DNA of 64,000 nucleotides from Paenarthrobacter nicotinovorans (GTDB lineage: Bacteria; Actinomycetota; Actinomycetes; Actinomycetales; Micrococcaceae), in assembly GCF_007670255.1 (NCBI RefSeq), contig NZ_SZVS01000014.1, positions 1-64,000 of the forward strand, in the 5' to 3' direction. Shown here in pieces: positions 56,567-64,000 of this stretch. A model generated the notes under the pieces. It was not told where the DNA came from and made no database searches. It was given only the letters and a program-made list of their open reading frames with translations. The translations under genes and the position numbers were made by a program. The first letter of the stretch is position 1, and each line of letters begins with the position of its first letter.

Positions 56567-57055
56567 GTGGCGAATTTCCTGTCAGCCCTGAAGAAAAACC
56601 GCACCAAGATCTGGGTAGGAGCCATCACCCTGCTGCTGGTGTTGTACCTGGTGGTCTCAGTGCAGCGCTCGTTCCTCCTGCTCGGTGACCCCAATCTGGT
56701 AGCGAAGGGGATCGGAGCGGCCTATCTGGTGCTTCCGGTCATTGGTGCATGGGCATTGATCCGCGAACTTCTCTTCGGCGCCCGCACGGAGCAGATGGCC
56801 AAGGTCTTGGAGGCCGAAGGTGGACTGCCCGAAGACAACCTGCCCCGGACACCAGGTGGTCGGATCGTGCGTGCAGCAGCAGATGCCGAGTTTGAGAAGT
56901 ACCGCGCTGAGGCTGAGGCGGCGCCCGACGATTGGCGTTCCTGGTTCCGGCTGAGCTGCGCCTATGACGCCTCTGGCGACCGCAAACGTGCCCGGGCGTC
57001 CATGCGGGACGCCGTGAAGCTCTTCCGCTCTCAGCCCACGGCAGCGGGGCGGTAA
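56567..57055 (+). CDS. Small membrane protein with C-terminal TPR-like segment
   Basis: 162 residues from GTG 56567, three bases after the dapB stop. Two membrane segments (IWVGAITLLLVLYLVVSV and IGAAYLVLPVIGAWALI) are followed by a cytoplasmic helical part in which WRSWFRLSCAYDASGDRKRA resembles a single TPR unit. A membrane protein also follows dapB in M. tuberculosis. Function unknown. Its 3' end overlaps the convergent neighbour by 25 bases. Confidence 0.75.
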   Translation: MANFLSALKKNRTKIWVGAITLLLVLYLVVSVQRSFLLLGDPNLVAKGIGAAYLVLPVIGAWALIRELLFGARTEQMAKVLEAEGGLPEDNLPRTPGGRIVRAAADAEFEKYRAEAEAAPDDWRSWFRLSCAYDASGDRKRARASMRDAVKLFRSQPTAAGR

Positions 57056-58266
57056 CTGCCTAGCCTTGAGGCCAGGTGGGCCACCCATTCCAGTGGCCCG
57101 CGCCGCCCGAGAACGGCAAAGCAAACCCCGATGCTGATGGCGCACAGCGCTTGCGCCCAGTACATTCCCTCGTCGGTCCACCCAGCTGGCAGGGGTTGGT
57201 TGGTAAAGCTGGAAACCACCCATACATGTGCCGAATACAGGCTTAGGGTCATGGCGCCCGGACCACTGAGCAGTATCAGGACATTGACTCCGACGCGTTC
57301 GGACACCCTGCCCAGGAGCAGGAAGAAGCCCACACCAGCGGCAGCCACACCGCTGGTGTGCACCAGGTCCAGGGTGGTGCCCGCGTGGGGTGACGCCGTG
57401 GCCAGCCACCACCACGAATCCACTTGCTGCAGCCCTGTGAGATTGACCTGGAGCATGCTTTCCAGCGGGTACCCCCTGGTTCCGGGCAACACGGACAGGG
57501 CAGCGCGGCCACCCCACGCTTCCATGGCCAGGGTCCCCAGCACTTTTGCGACACTCGCCGCGACAATTCCGCACGTCAGCAGCATCAGCTGCACCTTCGC
57601 CGTCGTCAGGGCCAGCCGCCCGATCACCAGGCCGACCAGAAGGTAGGAGATCCACTGGCACACGGGGTAATAGCCAGTGAAGAACAGGTCTGCGAGGAGG
57701 CGACCGGGCGATTCCAGGTCCTCCCAACCAGGATTGTGCCCCAACTGCAGTGGCGGCTCCGCGTCCAACAGCATGGGGCGGATCAGGTACGCAAGGACCG
57801 GTGAGCCGACGATCCATCCCGCGGCCCAGAAACACAAGGCCTTCAGCTGCAAGCCGAGGAACGGCAGGATGCACAGGAACAACACCGCGTAGTGCACAAG
57901 GATCACCGCGACGTTGACGTCCAGGCCGCCGAGCGTCAGTCCGACGACGGCGATCACCAGGGCGCGCATGGCCACGCCGCCCCGAGCGGACCATAGCTCC
58001 GCACCGCTGCGTGGCTGCTGCTTACCGGTGGTCAGGGCCAAGCCGATTCCGGCCAGTACAGCAAACAGGGCAGCTGAACGGCCTGAGAACACCAAGCCAA
58101 CCATCGTTGGCTCCCACTGGGGCGCGGGGCCGAACGTCGGCATCAAGTGGGTCGCCATCATGCCAAGCAGAGCCGCTCCCCGGGCAGCGTCGACGCCGAT
58201 GAGCCGGGGAGTTGCCGTACCCTGACCTGGTGCTTTCCGCGGAGGCGCCGTCTCTTGCGAAGTCAT
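57031..58266 (-). CDS. DUF1624/HGSNAT-type multispanning acyltransferase-like membrane protein
   Basis: 411 residues with about ten membrane segments. The N-terminus has RLIGVDAARGAALLGMMATH, the signature of the heparan-alpha-glucosaminide N-acetyltransferase-like (DUF1624/DUF418) families, followed by FSGRSAALFAVLAGIGLAL. GTRGYPLESMLQVNLTG lies in the middle. Such proteins are thought to move acyl groups across the membrane to cell-surface sugars. The substrate is unknown and no operon partner is visible. Confidence 0.75.
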   Translation of the reverse strand: MTSQETAPPRKAPGQGTATPRLIGVDAARGAALLGMMATHLMPTFGPAPQWEPTMVGLVFSGRSAALFAVLAGIGLALTTGKQQPRSGAELWSARGGVAMRALVIAVVGLTLGGLDVNVAVILVHYAVLFLCILPFLGLQLKALCFWAAGWIVGSPVLAYLIRPMLLDAEPPLQLGHNPGWEDLESPGRLLADLFFTGYYPVCQWISYLLVGLVIGRLALTTAKVQLMLLTCGIVAASVAKVLGTLAMEAWGGRAALSVLPGTRGYPLESMLQVNLTGLQQVDSWWWLATASPHAGTTLDLVHTSGVAAAGVGFFLLLGRVSERVGVNVLILLSGPGAMTLSLYSAHVWVVSSFTNQPLPAGWTDEGMYWAQALCAISIGVCFAVLGRRGPLEWVAHLASRLGSYRPAAVG

Positions 58267-58342
58267 GCAGCGATCGTCTCACAGCCAGCCTCCCTGCCTC
58301 GCGGATGGGACGGGATCACCGCAATGCCACCTGCCCTTGTGT

Positions 58343-58358
58343 TCGAATATATGTTCGA
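58343..58358 (+). promoter_or_regulatory. SOS-box-like site (LexA) before truncated DUF222 gene
   Basis: The site reads TCGAATATATGTTCGA, differing by one base from the actinobacterial LexA consensus TCGAAC-N4-GTTCGA, with extra matching bases on both sides. It lies 13 bases before ATG 58372. Confidence 0.6.
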
Positions 58359-58371
58359 ATACCATGGCGGC

Positions 58372-58707
58372 ATGAATGAAGTTCCACTGCAGCCGGGCAG
58401 TCCGGGCGGTCCCATGAAAGCGATGAGCCCGGGAGTTGTCGACTTCCTTTTCAGGCAACTTGTGACCGGTGAACCTCCCGAGGACACGCAATGGCGCAGG
58501 GAGGGCACGGTGCTGGCTGAGCAGGCTCCCGGTGCCGAGTTGGCCCGTCGGTTGTCGGAGACCGATGTGGAGTCGCTGACCCCGCTGGAATTGTTCGAAT
58601 ATGTTCGGGCCTCCCAGCGGTTGGTCGCCTGGGCGGAGCAGCTTAAAGAGCGTGCCGTGGGCCAGTACTGCACGGGCCAACCGGCCAAGGCGCCGGGAGC
58701 CGCCTAG
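58372..58707 (+). CDS. Truncated DUF222-type protein
   Basis: 111 residues from ATG 58372; ATG 58351 lies within the SOS-like box. The sequence runs AMSPGVVDFLFRQLVTGEPP and ends with LARRLSETDVESLTPLELFE then YVRASQRLVAWAEQLKERAV, which is the N-terminal helix pair of DUF222 (13E12-family) proteins. A stop follows about 20 residues later, so most of DUF222 and any HNH domain are missing. It may be a remnant or a short regulatory form. No continuation of the domain is seen before dapA. Confidence 0.6.
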   Translation: MNEVPLQPGSPGGPMKAMSPGVVDFLFRQLVTGEPPEDTQWRREGTVLAEQAPGAELARRLSETDVESLTPLELFEYVRASQRLVAWAEQLKERAVGQYCTGQPAKAPGAA

Positions 58708-58792
58708 CCTTCGTGGCGTGCAGCCTGAGTGTTGGGGGAGTCAATGAGGACCGTCACGCGGTCTTCATTCTTCCAACATGGCCGTGACAAGG

Positions 58793-58805
58793 TAACGTTT
58801 TTCCT
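58793..58805 (+). promoter_or_regulatory. TAACGT box 7 nt before dapA ATG (leaderless start)
   Basis: TAACGT at 58793-58798, seven bases, then ATG at 58806; no Shine-Dalgarno. Confidence 0.55.
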
Positions 58806-59738
58806 ATGTCTGACGTTCGTACGCCCATTCCTGCCCTTGGTACCCTGCTGACCGCCATGGTCACCCCGTTCACCGAGGACGGCAAGGTTGACTACGACCA
58901 AGCCGCAGCACTGGCGGAAAAGCTTGTCCAGGACGGCTGCGACGGACTCGTGGTAACCGGCACCACGGGGGAGACCTCCACGCTTACGGACGATGAAAAC
59001 CTGGGCATGTTCCGTGCGGTCAAGGAAGCGGTGGGTGGCAAGGCTGCCATCATCGCCGGTACCGGCACCAACGACACCGCCCACTCGGTACACCTGTCCC
59101 AGCGCGCAGCGGAGTTGGGCGTCGATGGTCTCCTGATCGTCACCCCGTACTACAACAAGCCGAGCCAGGCCGGCGTGCGCGCGCACTTCGAAACCATCGC
59201 ATCGTCCACCGATTTGCCCGTCATGCTCTATGACATCCCGGGGCGTTCCTCCATCGCCATTGCGCCGGAGACCATGATCGAGCTGGCAAAGCACCAGAAC
59301 ATCGTGGCCGTCAAGGACGCCAAGGCTGATTTCGCCGCCGCGACGCGCGTCATGGCCGAGACCGATCTCCTCTTCTACTCGGGCGACGACGGCCTGACCC
59401 TGCAGTGGATGGCGCTCGGCGCCGTCGGCCTTGTGGGCGTCACCACCCACGTGGCCACGCGTCGCTTCCGCGAGCTGATCGACGCCGTCAACAACAACGA
59501 CCTCGCCACGGCGCGGTCCATCAACTTTGAATTGGAACCCGTGGTCCGTGGAACCATGACGCGGGTCCAGGGCGCAGTAGCCGCCAAGCAGATTCTCAAG
59601 TGGCAGGGAGTCCTGCCCAACTCGGTTGTCCGTTTGCCCCTCGTGGAGCCGGACGCGGCCGAGATCGCAATCATCCGCGGGGACTTGGCGGAAGCTGGAA
59701 TGGACTTCAGCGTCCAGGATGGTTCTGCCGGAAAGTAG
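58806..59738 (+). CDS. dapA: 4-hydroxy-tetrahydrodipicolinate synthase
   Basis: 310 residues. Condenses pyruvate with aspartate semialdehyde in the lysine/DAP pathway. TIM-barrel motifs: GTTGETSTLTDDE, GTGTNDTAHSV, VTPYYNKPSQAG with the catalytic tyrosine, and IVAVKDAKAD with the Schiff-base Lys170. GDDGLTLQWMALGAVG follows. It is followed six bases later by rnj. Confidence 0.96.
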   Translation: MSDVRTPIPALGTLLTAMVTPFTEDGKVDYDQAAALAEKLVQDGCDGLVVTGTTGETSTLTDDENLGMFRAVKEAVGGKAAIIAGTGTNDTAHSVHLSQRAAELGVDGLLIVTPYYNKPSQAGVRAHFETIASSTDLPVMLYDIPGRSSIAIAPETMIELAKHQNIVAVKDAKADFAAATRVMAETDLLFYSGDDGLTLQWMALGAVGLVGVTTHVATRRFRELIDAVNNNDLATARSINFELEPVVRGTMTRVQGAVAAKQILKWQGVLPNSVVRLPLVEPDAAEIAIIRGDLAEAGMDFSVQDGSAGK

Positions 59739-59744
59739 CACAAT

Positions 59745-61436
59745 ATGACCCAAACCGCCCTTCCCGGACTGGTTACGCCGCCGAAACTGCCCAAAGGCAC
59801 GCTGCGGATCGTTCCGCTCGGTGGACTGGGAGAGATCGGCCGCAACATGGCGGTCTTCGAAATCAACGGCAAGTTGCTCATTGTGGACTGCGGGGTGCTG
59901 TTCCCCGAGGAAACGCAGCCTGGCGTTGATCTGATCCTGCCCGATTTCTCGTACATCGAGAACCGGCTGGATGACGTCGTGGGCGTGGTCCTGACCCACG
60001 GACACGAAGACCACATCGGCGCGGTTCCCTACCTGCTGCGCCTCAAGGCCGACATTCCGCTGATCGGTTCACAGCTCACGCTTGCCCTGGTGGAAGCGAA
60101 GCTCCAGGAGCACCGGATCAAGCCCTACACGCTCACTGTCACCGAGGGGCAGGTGGAGCAGTTCGGTCCCTTCGAGTGCGAGTTCGTTGCAGTCAACCAC
60201 TCCATCCCGGATGCCTTGGCGGTCTTCATCCGCACTGAGGGTGGCACTGTGCTGCACACCGGCGACTTCAAGATGGACCAGTTGCCGCTGGACGGCCGTA
60301 TTACGGACCTCCGGCACTTCGCCCGCCTGGGTGAAGAAGGCGTGGACCTCTTCATGGCGGACTCCACCAACGCCGATGTCCCCGGGTTCACCACGGCCGA
60401 AAAGGAGATCGGGCCCACCCTGGACCGATTGTTCGGACAGGCGAAGAAGCGCATCATCGTTGCTTCCTTCTCTTCCCACGTCCACCGTGTCCAGCAGGTC
60501 CTCGATGCCGCGGCCAGGCATGGCCGCCAGGTGGCCTTCGTAGGCCGTTCCATGGTCCGGAACATGGCCATCGCGGCCAAGTTGGGGTACCTGGAGGTGC
60601 CGGACAACATCCTGGTTGACATCAAGAACATCGACAACCTGCCGGACGACCGTGTGGTCCTCATGTCCACCGGGTCCCAGGGTGAGCCCATGGCGGCGCT
60701 GTCGCGGATGGCCAACGGCGACCACCGGGTCATTGTCGGCAAGGGCGACACCGTCATCCTGGCGTCCAGCCTTATCCCGGGCAACGAGAATGCCGTGTTC
60801 CGCATCATCAACGGCCTTCTCAAGCTCGGCGCCGACGTCATTCACAAGGGCACGGCCAAAGTGCACGTCTCCGGGCACGCGGCAGCCGGGGAATTGCTCT
60901 ACTGCTACAACATCCTTGAACCGCTCAACGCCATGCCTGTCCACGGTGAAACACGGCATCTGATCGCCAACGGCAACATCGCCCTGGAGTCGGGGGTGCC
61001 CTCTGACGGCATCATCCTCAGCGACAACGGCACTGTGATCGACCTCAAGGACCACGTGGCCAACATAGTGGGCCAGGTGGAAGTCGGATTCGTGTACGTC
61101 GATGGTTCCAGCGTTGGCGAGATTACCGACGCCGACCTGAAGGACCGCCGCGTTCTGGGAGACGAAGGCTTTATTTCCGTCATCACGGTCATCAACCGGG
61201 CCACCGGAAAGATCGTGTCCGGTCCTGAGATCCATGCCCGTGGCGTGGCCGAGGACGACTCCGTTTTCGACGAGATCATCCCCAAGATCAATACTGCCCT
61301 CGAAGAGGCTGTGCTCAATCACACAGACCACACCAACCACCAGCTTCAGCAAGTGGTGCGCAGGGTCATTGGTACCTGGGTGAACCGAAAGCTCCGCCGT
61401 CGTCCGATGATCATTCCGGTGGTCCTCGAGGCGTAG
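59745..61436 (+). CDS. rnj: Ribonuclease J
   Basis: 563 residues. Metallo-beta-lactamase/beta-CASP nuclease with 5'-exonuclease and endonuclease activity in RNA turnover and rRNA maturation. The zinc motif HGHEDH begins at residue 85, followed by VNHSIPDALAVFIRTEGGTV, GDFKMDQLPLDG and the beta-CASP motifs (ADSTNADVPG, IIVASFSSHVHRVQQVLDAA, VHVSGHAAAGEL). dapA-rnj linkage is conserved in actinobacteria. Confidence 0.96.
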   Translation: MTQTALPGLVTPPKLPKGTLRIVPLGGLGEIGRNMAVFEINGKLLIVDCGVLFPEETQPGVDLILPDFSYIENRLDDVVGVVLTHGHEDHIGAVPYLLRLKADIPLIGSQLTLALVEAKLQEHRIKPYTLTVTEGQVEQFGPFECEFVAVNHSIPDALAVFIRTEGGTVLHTGDFKMDQLPLDGRITDLRHFARLGEEGVDLFMADSTNADVPGFTTAEKEIGPTLDRLFGQAKKRIIVASFSSHVHRVQQVLDAAARHGRQVAFVGRSMVRNMAIAAKLGYLEVPDNILVDIKNIDNLPDDRVVLMSTGSQGEPMAALSRMANGDHRVIVGKGDTVILASSLIPGNENAVFRIINGLLKLGADVIHKGTAKVHVSGHAAAGELLYCYNILEPLNAMPVHGETRHLIANGNIALESGVPSDGIILSDNGTVIDLKDHVANIVGQVEVGFVYVDGSSVGEITDADLKDRRVLGDEGFISVITVINRATGKIVSGPEIHARGVAEDDSVFDEIIPKINTALEEAVLNHTDHTNHQLQQVVRRVIGTWVNRKLRRRPMIIPVVLEA

Positions 61437-61455
61437 CCTGCCGGCAACATGAATA

Positions 61456-61497
61456 CCCAAGGGGGTCTGAAATCCGCGGATTTCAGACCCCCTTGGG
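61456..61497. terminator. Perfect 42-bp palindrome between rnj and ftsK
   Basis: Arms 61456-61476 and 61477-61497 are exact reverse complements with no spacer (centre CCGCGG). It lies 20 bases after the rnj stop and two bases before the ftsK -10 box. As RNA it forms a long hairpin with a small loop, a likely terminator; a DNA-binding site is also possible. Confidence 0.7.
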
Positions 61498-61498
61498 G

Positions 61499-61511
61499 TA
61501 GCGTGGCACCT
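61499..61511 (+). promoter_or_regulatory. TAGCGT box 7 nt before ftsK ATG (leaderless start)
   Basis: TAGCGT at 61499-61504 and seven bases before ATG 61512, without a ribosome-binding site. The -35 region falls inside the palindrome. Confidence 0.55.
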
Positions 61512-64000
61512 ATGGCGACCCGTACTACCTCCACGCCACGAGGCAGCTCAAGCAGTAAATCCGGCGGCAACGGCCGGAGCGGAGCCGCATCCAAATCCAG
61601 CGCCGCGGCCGGCAAAAGCGGCCGGGGCAGCACTGCCCGCACCAAGCAAGCGGCCTCCGTCGAGCCTCAAGCTCCGCTGCCGCTTCGCATGCTCTCCGGT
61701 GCCTGGCAGGGGATAGGGCACGTGGTGGGTGCCGGCGTCCGGCGCATCGGCCACGACGTCAGCGACCTCGACCCCGCGGACCGCAGGGACGGCGCGGCGC
61801 TGTTCAATCTGGTGCTGGGCGTCGCCATTGCCACCTTTGCCTGGTGGGGCCTTACAGGTTGGCTTCCCGACATCGTCTACAGCGTGGTCAACGGGACCTT
61901 TGGCTGGATGTCGTTGATCCTGCCTTTCATGCTTTTTGTGTGCGCCTTCCGCTTGTTCCGGAAGCCGCAGGACGGCCGTGGCAACAACCGTGTGGGCATC
62001 GGCTTCCTGATCATGACCCTGGCCGGTTCCGGACTGGCCCAGGTCATCGGCGGGCAACCCACCGTTGCCGACGGTTTTGACGGACTGCGCCGGGCGGGCG
62101 GCATGCTGGGCTTCCTCGCAGCGGCCCCGCTTGCAGCCATCCATGTGGCTGTTCCTGTCATCATCTACAGCCTCCTGGCCTTTGTTTCCCTGCTGATTGT
62201 CACTGCGACCCCGTTCGGCGCGATTCCGGCGCGGATCCGGGGCGCCTATGAACACCTCATGGGCGTCGATCTCATGGACGAGTTCGGCAAGGACGAGCAC
62301 GACCGCAGTTATCTTTATGGCAACGACGCCTCAGCGCCCAAAAAGAAGAAGCGCATGCGCCTCTTCGGCAAGGACGAAGAACCCGACGCCGGTTTGGAAG
62401 GTTACGTCGGTGACGAGGCGTTCGAGCACGCAATTGTCGACGACGACGAACCTCCGGCTGCGTCCGCGCCCCGCGTCCCGCCCGGCGTGCGACGCCCGAC
62501 GCAGGCTGAAATCGCGGTGGAGAAGATCAAGGCCGCCCAAGGCCTCGCTGGAGCGAACCCCGGCATCGACAACCCCACCGAAGCCATCCCCGTCCTGACG
62601 CCGGAAATGACCGCGCCCGTGGCGCCGCAGGTCCCGGCGCGCCCTGCGACCCCGCCGCCGCCCCCCACGCCGATTCCGCAGCGGACGGAGCAGTTGTCAC
62701 TCGCCGGCGATGTCACGTACACGCTGCCGGCCTCGGACTACCTGACGCCGGGCTCTATTCCGAAGGAGCGCACGGAAGCCAATGACGCCGTCGTCGCCGC
62801 CCTGACGGACACCCTCACGCAGTTCAACGTCGACGCGCAGGTGACCGGCTTCAGCCGTGGTCCCACGGTGACCCGTTACGAGATCGAGCTTTCGCCAGGC
62901 ACCAAGGTCGAACGCGTCACGGCGTTGTCGAAGAACATTTCCTACGCCGTGGCGTCCAGCGATGTCCGCATCCTCAGTCCCATCCCGGGCAAGTCCGCCA
63001 TCGGTATCGAAATCCCCAACACCGACCGTGAGACCGTGTCCCTTGGCGATGTCCTCCGGAGCCAGAACGCGCGCCGCACGGACCACCCCATGGTCATGGG
63101 CGTGGGCAAGGACGTCGAGGGTGGCTACGTCGTGGCCAACCTTGCCAAGATGCCCCACCTCCTGGTTGCCGGTGCTACCGGTGCAGGTAAGTCGAGCTTT
63201 GTGAACTCGATGATCACCTCCATCCTCATGCGGGCCACCCCTGACGAAGTGCGCATGGTCATGGTGGACCCCAAACGTGTGGAACTGACGGCCTATGAGG
63301 GCGTTCCACACCTCATCACGCCCATCATCACCAACCCGAAGAAGGCCGCCGAGGCGCTGCAGTGGGTCGTCCGGGAGATGGACGCCCGCTACGACGACCT
63401 CGCCAACTACGGCTACAAACACATCGATGACTTCAACAAGGCCGTCCGGGCAGGGAAAGTAACGCCTCCGGTCGATTCGAAGCGCGTCATCAAGCCTTAC
63501 CCGTACCTGCTGGTGATCGTGGACGAACTTGCCGACCTCATGATGGTGGCACCGCGCGACGTCGAAGACTCGATTGTCCGCATCACCCAGTTGGCCCGTG
63601 CCGCTGGTATCCACCTGGTCCTGGCTACCCAGCGACCGTCCGTGGACGTCGTCACCGGCCTCATCAAGGCGAACGTGCCCTCCCGCATGGCTTTTGCCAC
63701 CTCGTCGGTTACGGACTCGCGGGTTGTGCTGGACCAGCCGGGCGCCGAGAAGCTCATCGGCCAGGGTGACGCATTGTTCCTGCCGATGGGTGCCTCCAAG
63801 GCCATGCGTGTCCAGGGCGCCTGGGTTTCGGAATCGGAAATCCACAAGGTCGTGGAGCACGTCAAGGGCCAGTTGCAGGCTGTGTACCGTGACGATGTCG
63901 CGGCCGAAGCGCCCAAGAAGCAGATTGACGACGACATTGGAGACGATCTCGAAGTCCTCCTGCAGGCCACCGAGCTCGTGGTCACCACGCAGTTCGGCTC
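61512..64000 (+). CDS. ftsK: DNA translocase FtsK (3' end outside window)
   Basis: 829 complete codons visible. DNA pump at the division septum that helps resolve and segregate chromosomes. A Ser/Gly/Lys-rich N-terminus is followed by about four membrane helices (residues 95-235), then an acidic/proline-rich linker to about 400. The motor follows: RGPTVTRYEIELSPGTKVER, Walker A GATGAGKS at 554-561, VDPKRVELTAYEGVPHLITP and Walker B YLLVIVDELADLMM, then LATQRPSVDVVTGLIKANVP. The gamma domain lies beyond the edge. Confidence 0.96.
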   Translation, partial: MATRTTSTPRGSSSSKSGGNGRSGAASKSSAAAGKSGRGSTARTKQAASVEPQAPLPLRMLSGAWQGIGHVVGAGVRRIGHDVSDLDPADRRDGAALFNLVLGVAIATFAWWGLTGWLPDIVYSVVNGTFGWMSLILPFMLFVCAFRLFRKPQDGRGNNRVGIGFLIMTLAGSGLAQVIGGQPTVADGFDGLRRAGGMLGFLAAAPLAAIHVAVPVIIYSLLAFVSLLIVTATPFGAIPARIRGAYEHLMGVDLMDEFGKDEHDRSYLYGNDASAPKKKKRMRLFGKDEEPDAGLEGYVGDEAFEHAIVDDDEPPAASAPRVPPGVRRPTQAEIAVEKIKAAQGLAGANPGIDNPTEAIPVLTPEMTAPVAPQVPARPATPPPPPTPIPQRTEQLSLAGDVTYTLPASDYLTPGSIPKERTEANDAVVAALTDTLTQFNVDAQVTGFSRGPTVTRYEIELSPGTKVERVTALSKNISYAVASSDVRILSPIPGKSAIGIEIPNTDRETVSLGDVLRSQNARRTDHPMVMGVGKDVEGGYVVANLAKMPHLLVAGATGAGKSSFVNSMITSILMRATPDEVRMVMVDPKRVELTAYEGVPHLITPIITNPKKAAEALQWVVREMDARYDDLANYGYKHIDDFNKAVRAGKVTPPVDSKRVIKPYPYLLVIVDELADLMMVAPRDVEDSIVRITQLARAAGIHLVLATQRPSVDVVTGLIKANVPSRMAFATSSVTDSRVVLDQPGAEKLIGQGDALFLPMGASKAMRVQGAWVSESEIHKVVEHVKGQLQAVYRDDVAAEAPKKQIDDDIGDDLEVLLQATELVVTTQFG

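Noticed and set aside
58704-60014. 436-codon frame antisense to dapA
   Set aside because: dapA is complete with catalytic lysine on the plus strand; the reverse frame has no recognisable domain.
60069-61460. 463-codon frame antisense to rnj
   Set aside because: Runs across the rnj gene and the start of the palindrome with no promoter or conserved motif.

Overview
The window is high-GC DNA with actinobacterial codon use, frequent GTG/TTG starts and the gene order dxr–rip–ispG–GNAT … proS … rimP–nusA–ylxR–infB–rbfA … truB … ribF–rpsO–pnp–M16 peptidase … dapB … dapA–rnj–ftsK. This order is conserved across Actinobacteria, including Mycobacterium tuberculosis. Protein style, DUF222/HNH-type genes and the sugar-catabolic content point to the Micrococcaceae (Arthrobacter or Paenarthrobacter). 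This is a chromosomal backbone segment. I saw no rRNA, tRNA, CRISPR array, insertion sequence or prophage, and no gene-free stretch longer than about 300 bases.

Bases 1-9060 hold the 5' end of a DUF222-type gene at the left edge. Next come a divergent TetR regulator and a tightly coupled seven-gene operon: acyl-CoA carboxylase beta and alpha, acyl-CoA dehydrogenase, 3-oxoacid CoA-transferase A and B, a MaoC-type hydratase and a CitE-like lyase. Its content matches the M. tuberculosis accA1/accD1 locus and fits leucine (isovaleryl-CoA) breakdown, perhaps with itaconate dissimilation. A perfect 22-bp inverted repeat closes it. Bases 9080-17602 hold a minus-strand sugar operon: substrate-binding lipoprotein, two permeases, two Gfo/Idh/MocA dehydrogenases, a TIM-barrel isomerase/epimerase and a ThuA-domain protein. 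A divergent LacI-family repressor faces it, and two matching palindromes lie in the shared control region.

Bases 17618-30568 carry a lipase-maturation-factor-like membrane protein, the isoprenoid/intramembrane-protease cluster (dxr, rip, YciI protein, ispG, GNAT), an ABC-2 exporter operon with its own TetR regulator, a small conserved protein, proS, a TSUP permease and an APH(6)/hydroxyurea-type kinase. Bases 30603-45877 hold a VIT1/CCC1 transporter, a DUF4439 protein and the translation/RNA-processing core (rimP, nusA, ylxR, infB, rbfA, truB, ribF, rpsO, pnp), with guaD and an aminotransferase inserted between rbfA and truB.

Bases 45966-57055 hold an M16 peptidase, a DUF1579-like protein and a molybdenum-cofactor cluster (moaD, moaA, moeA, moaC, mog, moaE). 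That cluster encloses a two-component system directly coupled to a membrane-anchored sulfite-oxidase-fold molybdoenzyme. dapB and a small membrane protein follow. Bases 57031-64000 contain a DUF1624-type acyltransferase, a truncated DUF222 gene under an SOS-box-like site, dapA, RNase J and the start of ftsK, cut by the window end.

Three patterns go beyond gene calling. Many genes have a TANNNT box 6-7 nt before the start codon and no Shine-Dalgarno, the signature of leaderless transcripts. Long near-perfect palindromes lie at gene ends, two of them directly abutting leaderless promoters. Candidate operators can be read directly for the LacI, TetR and LexA regulators. No wholly new system is evident. 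The best leads are the sugar regulon with its operators, the sensor-linked molybdoenzyme and the SOS-controlled DUF222 remnant.
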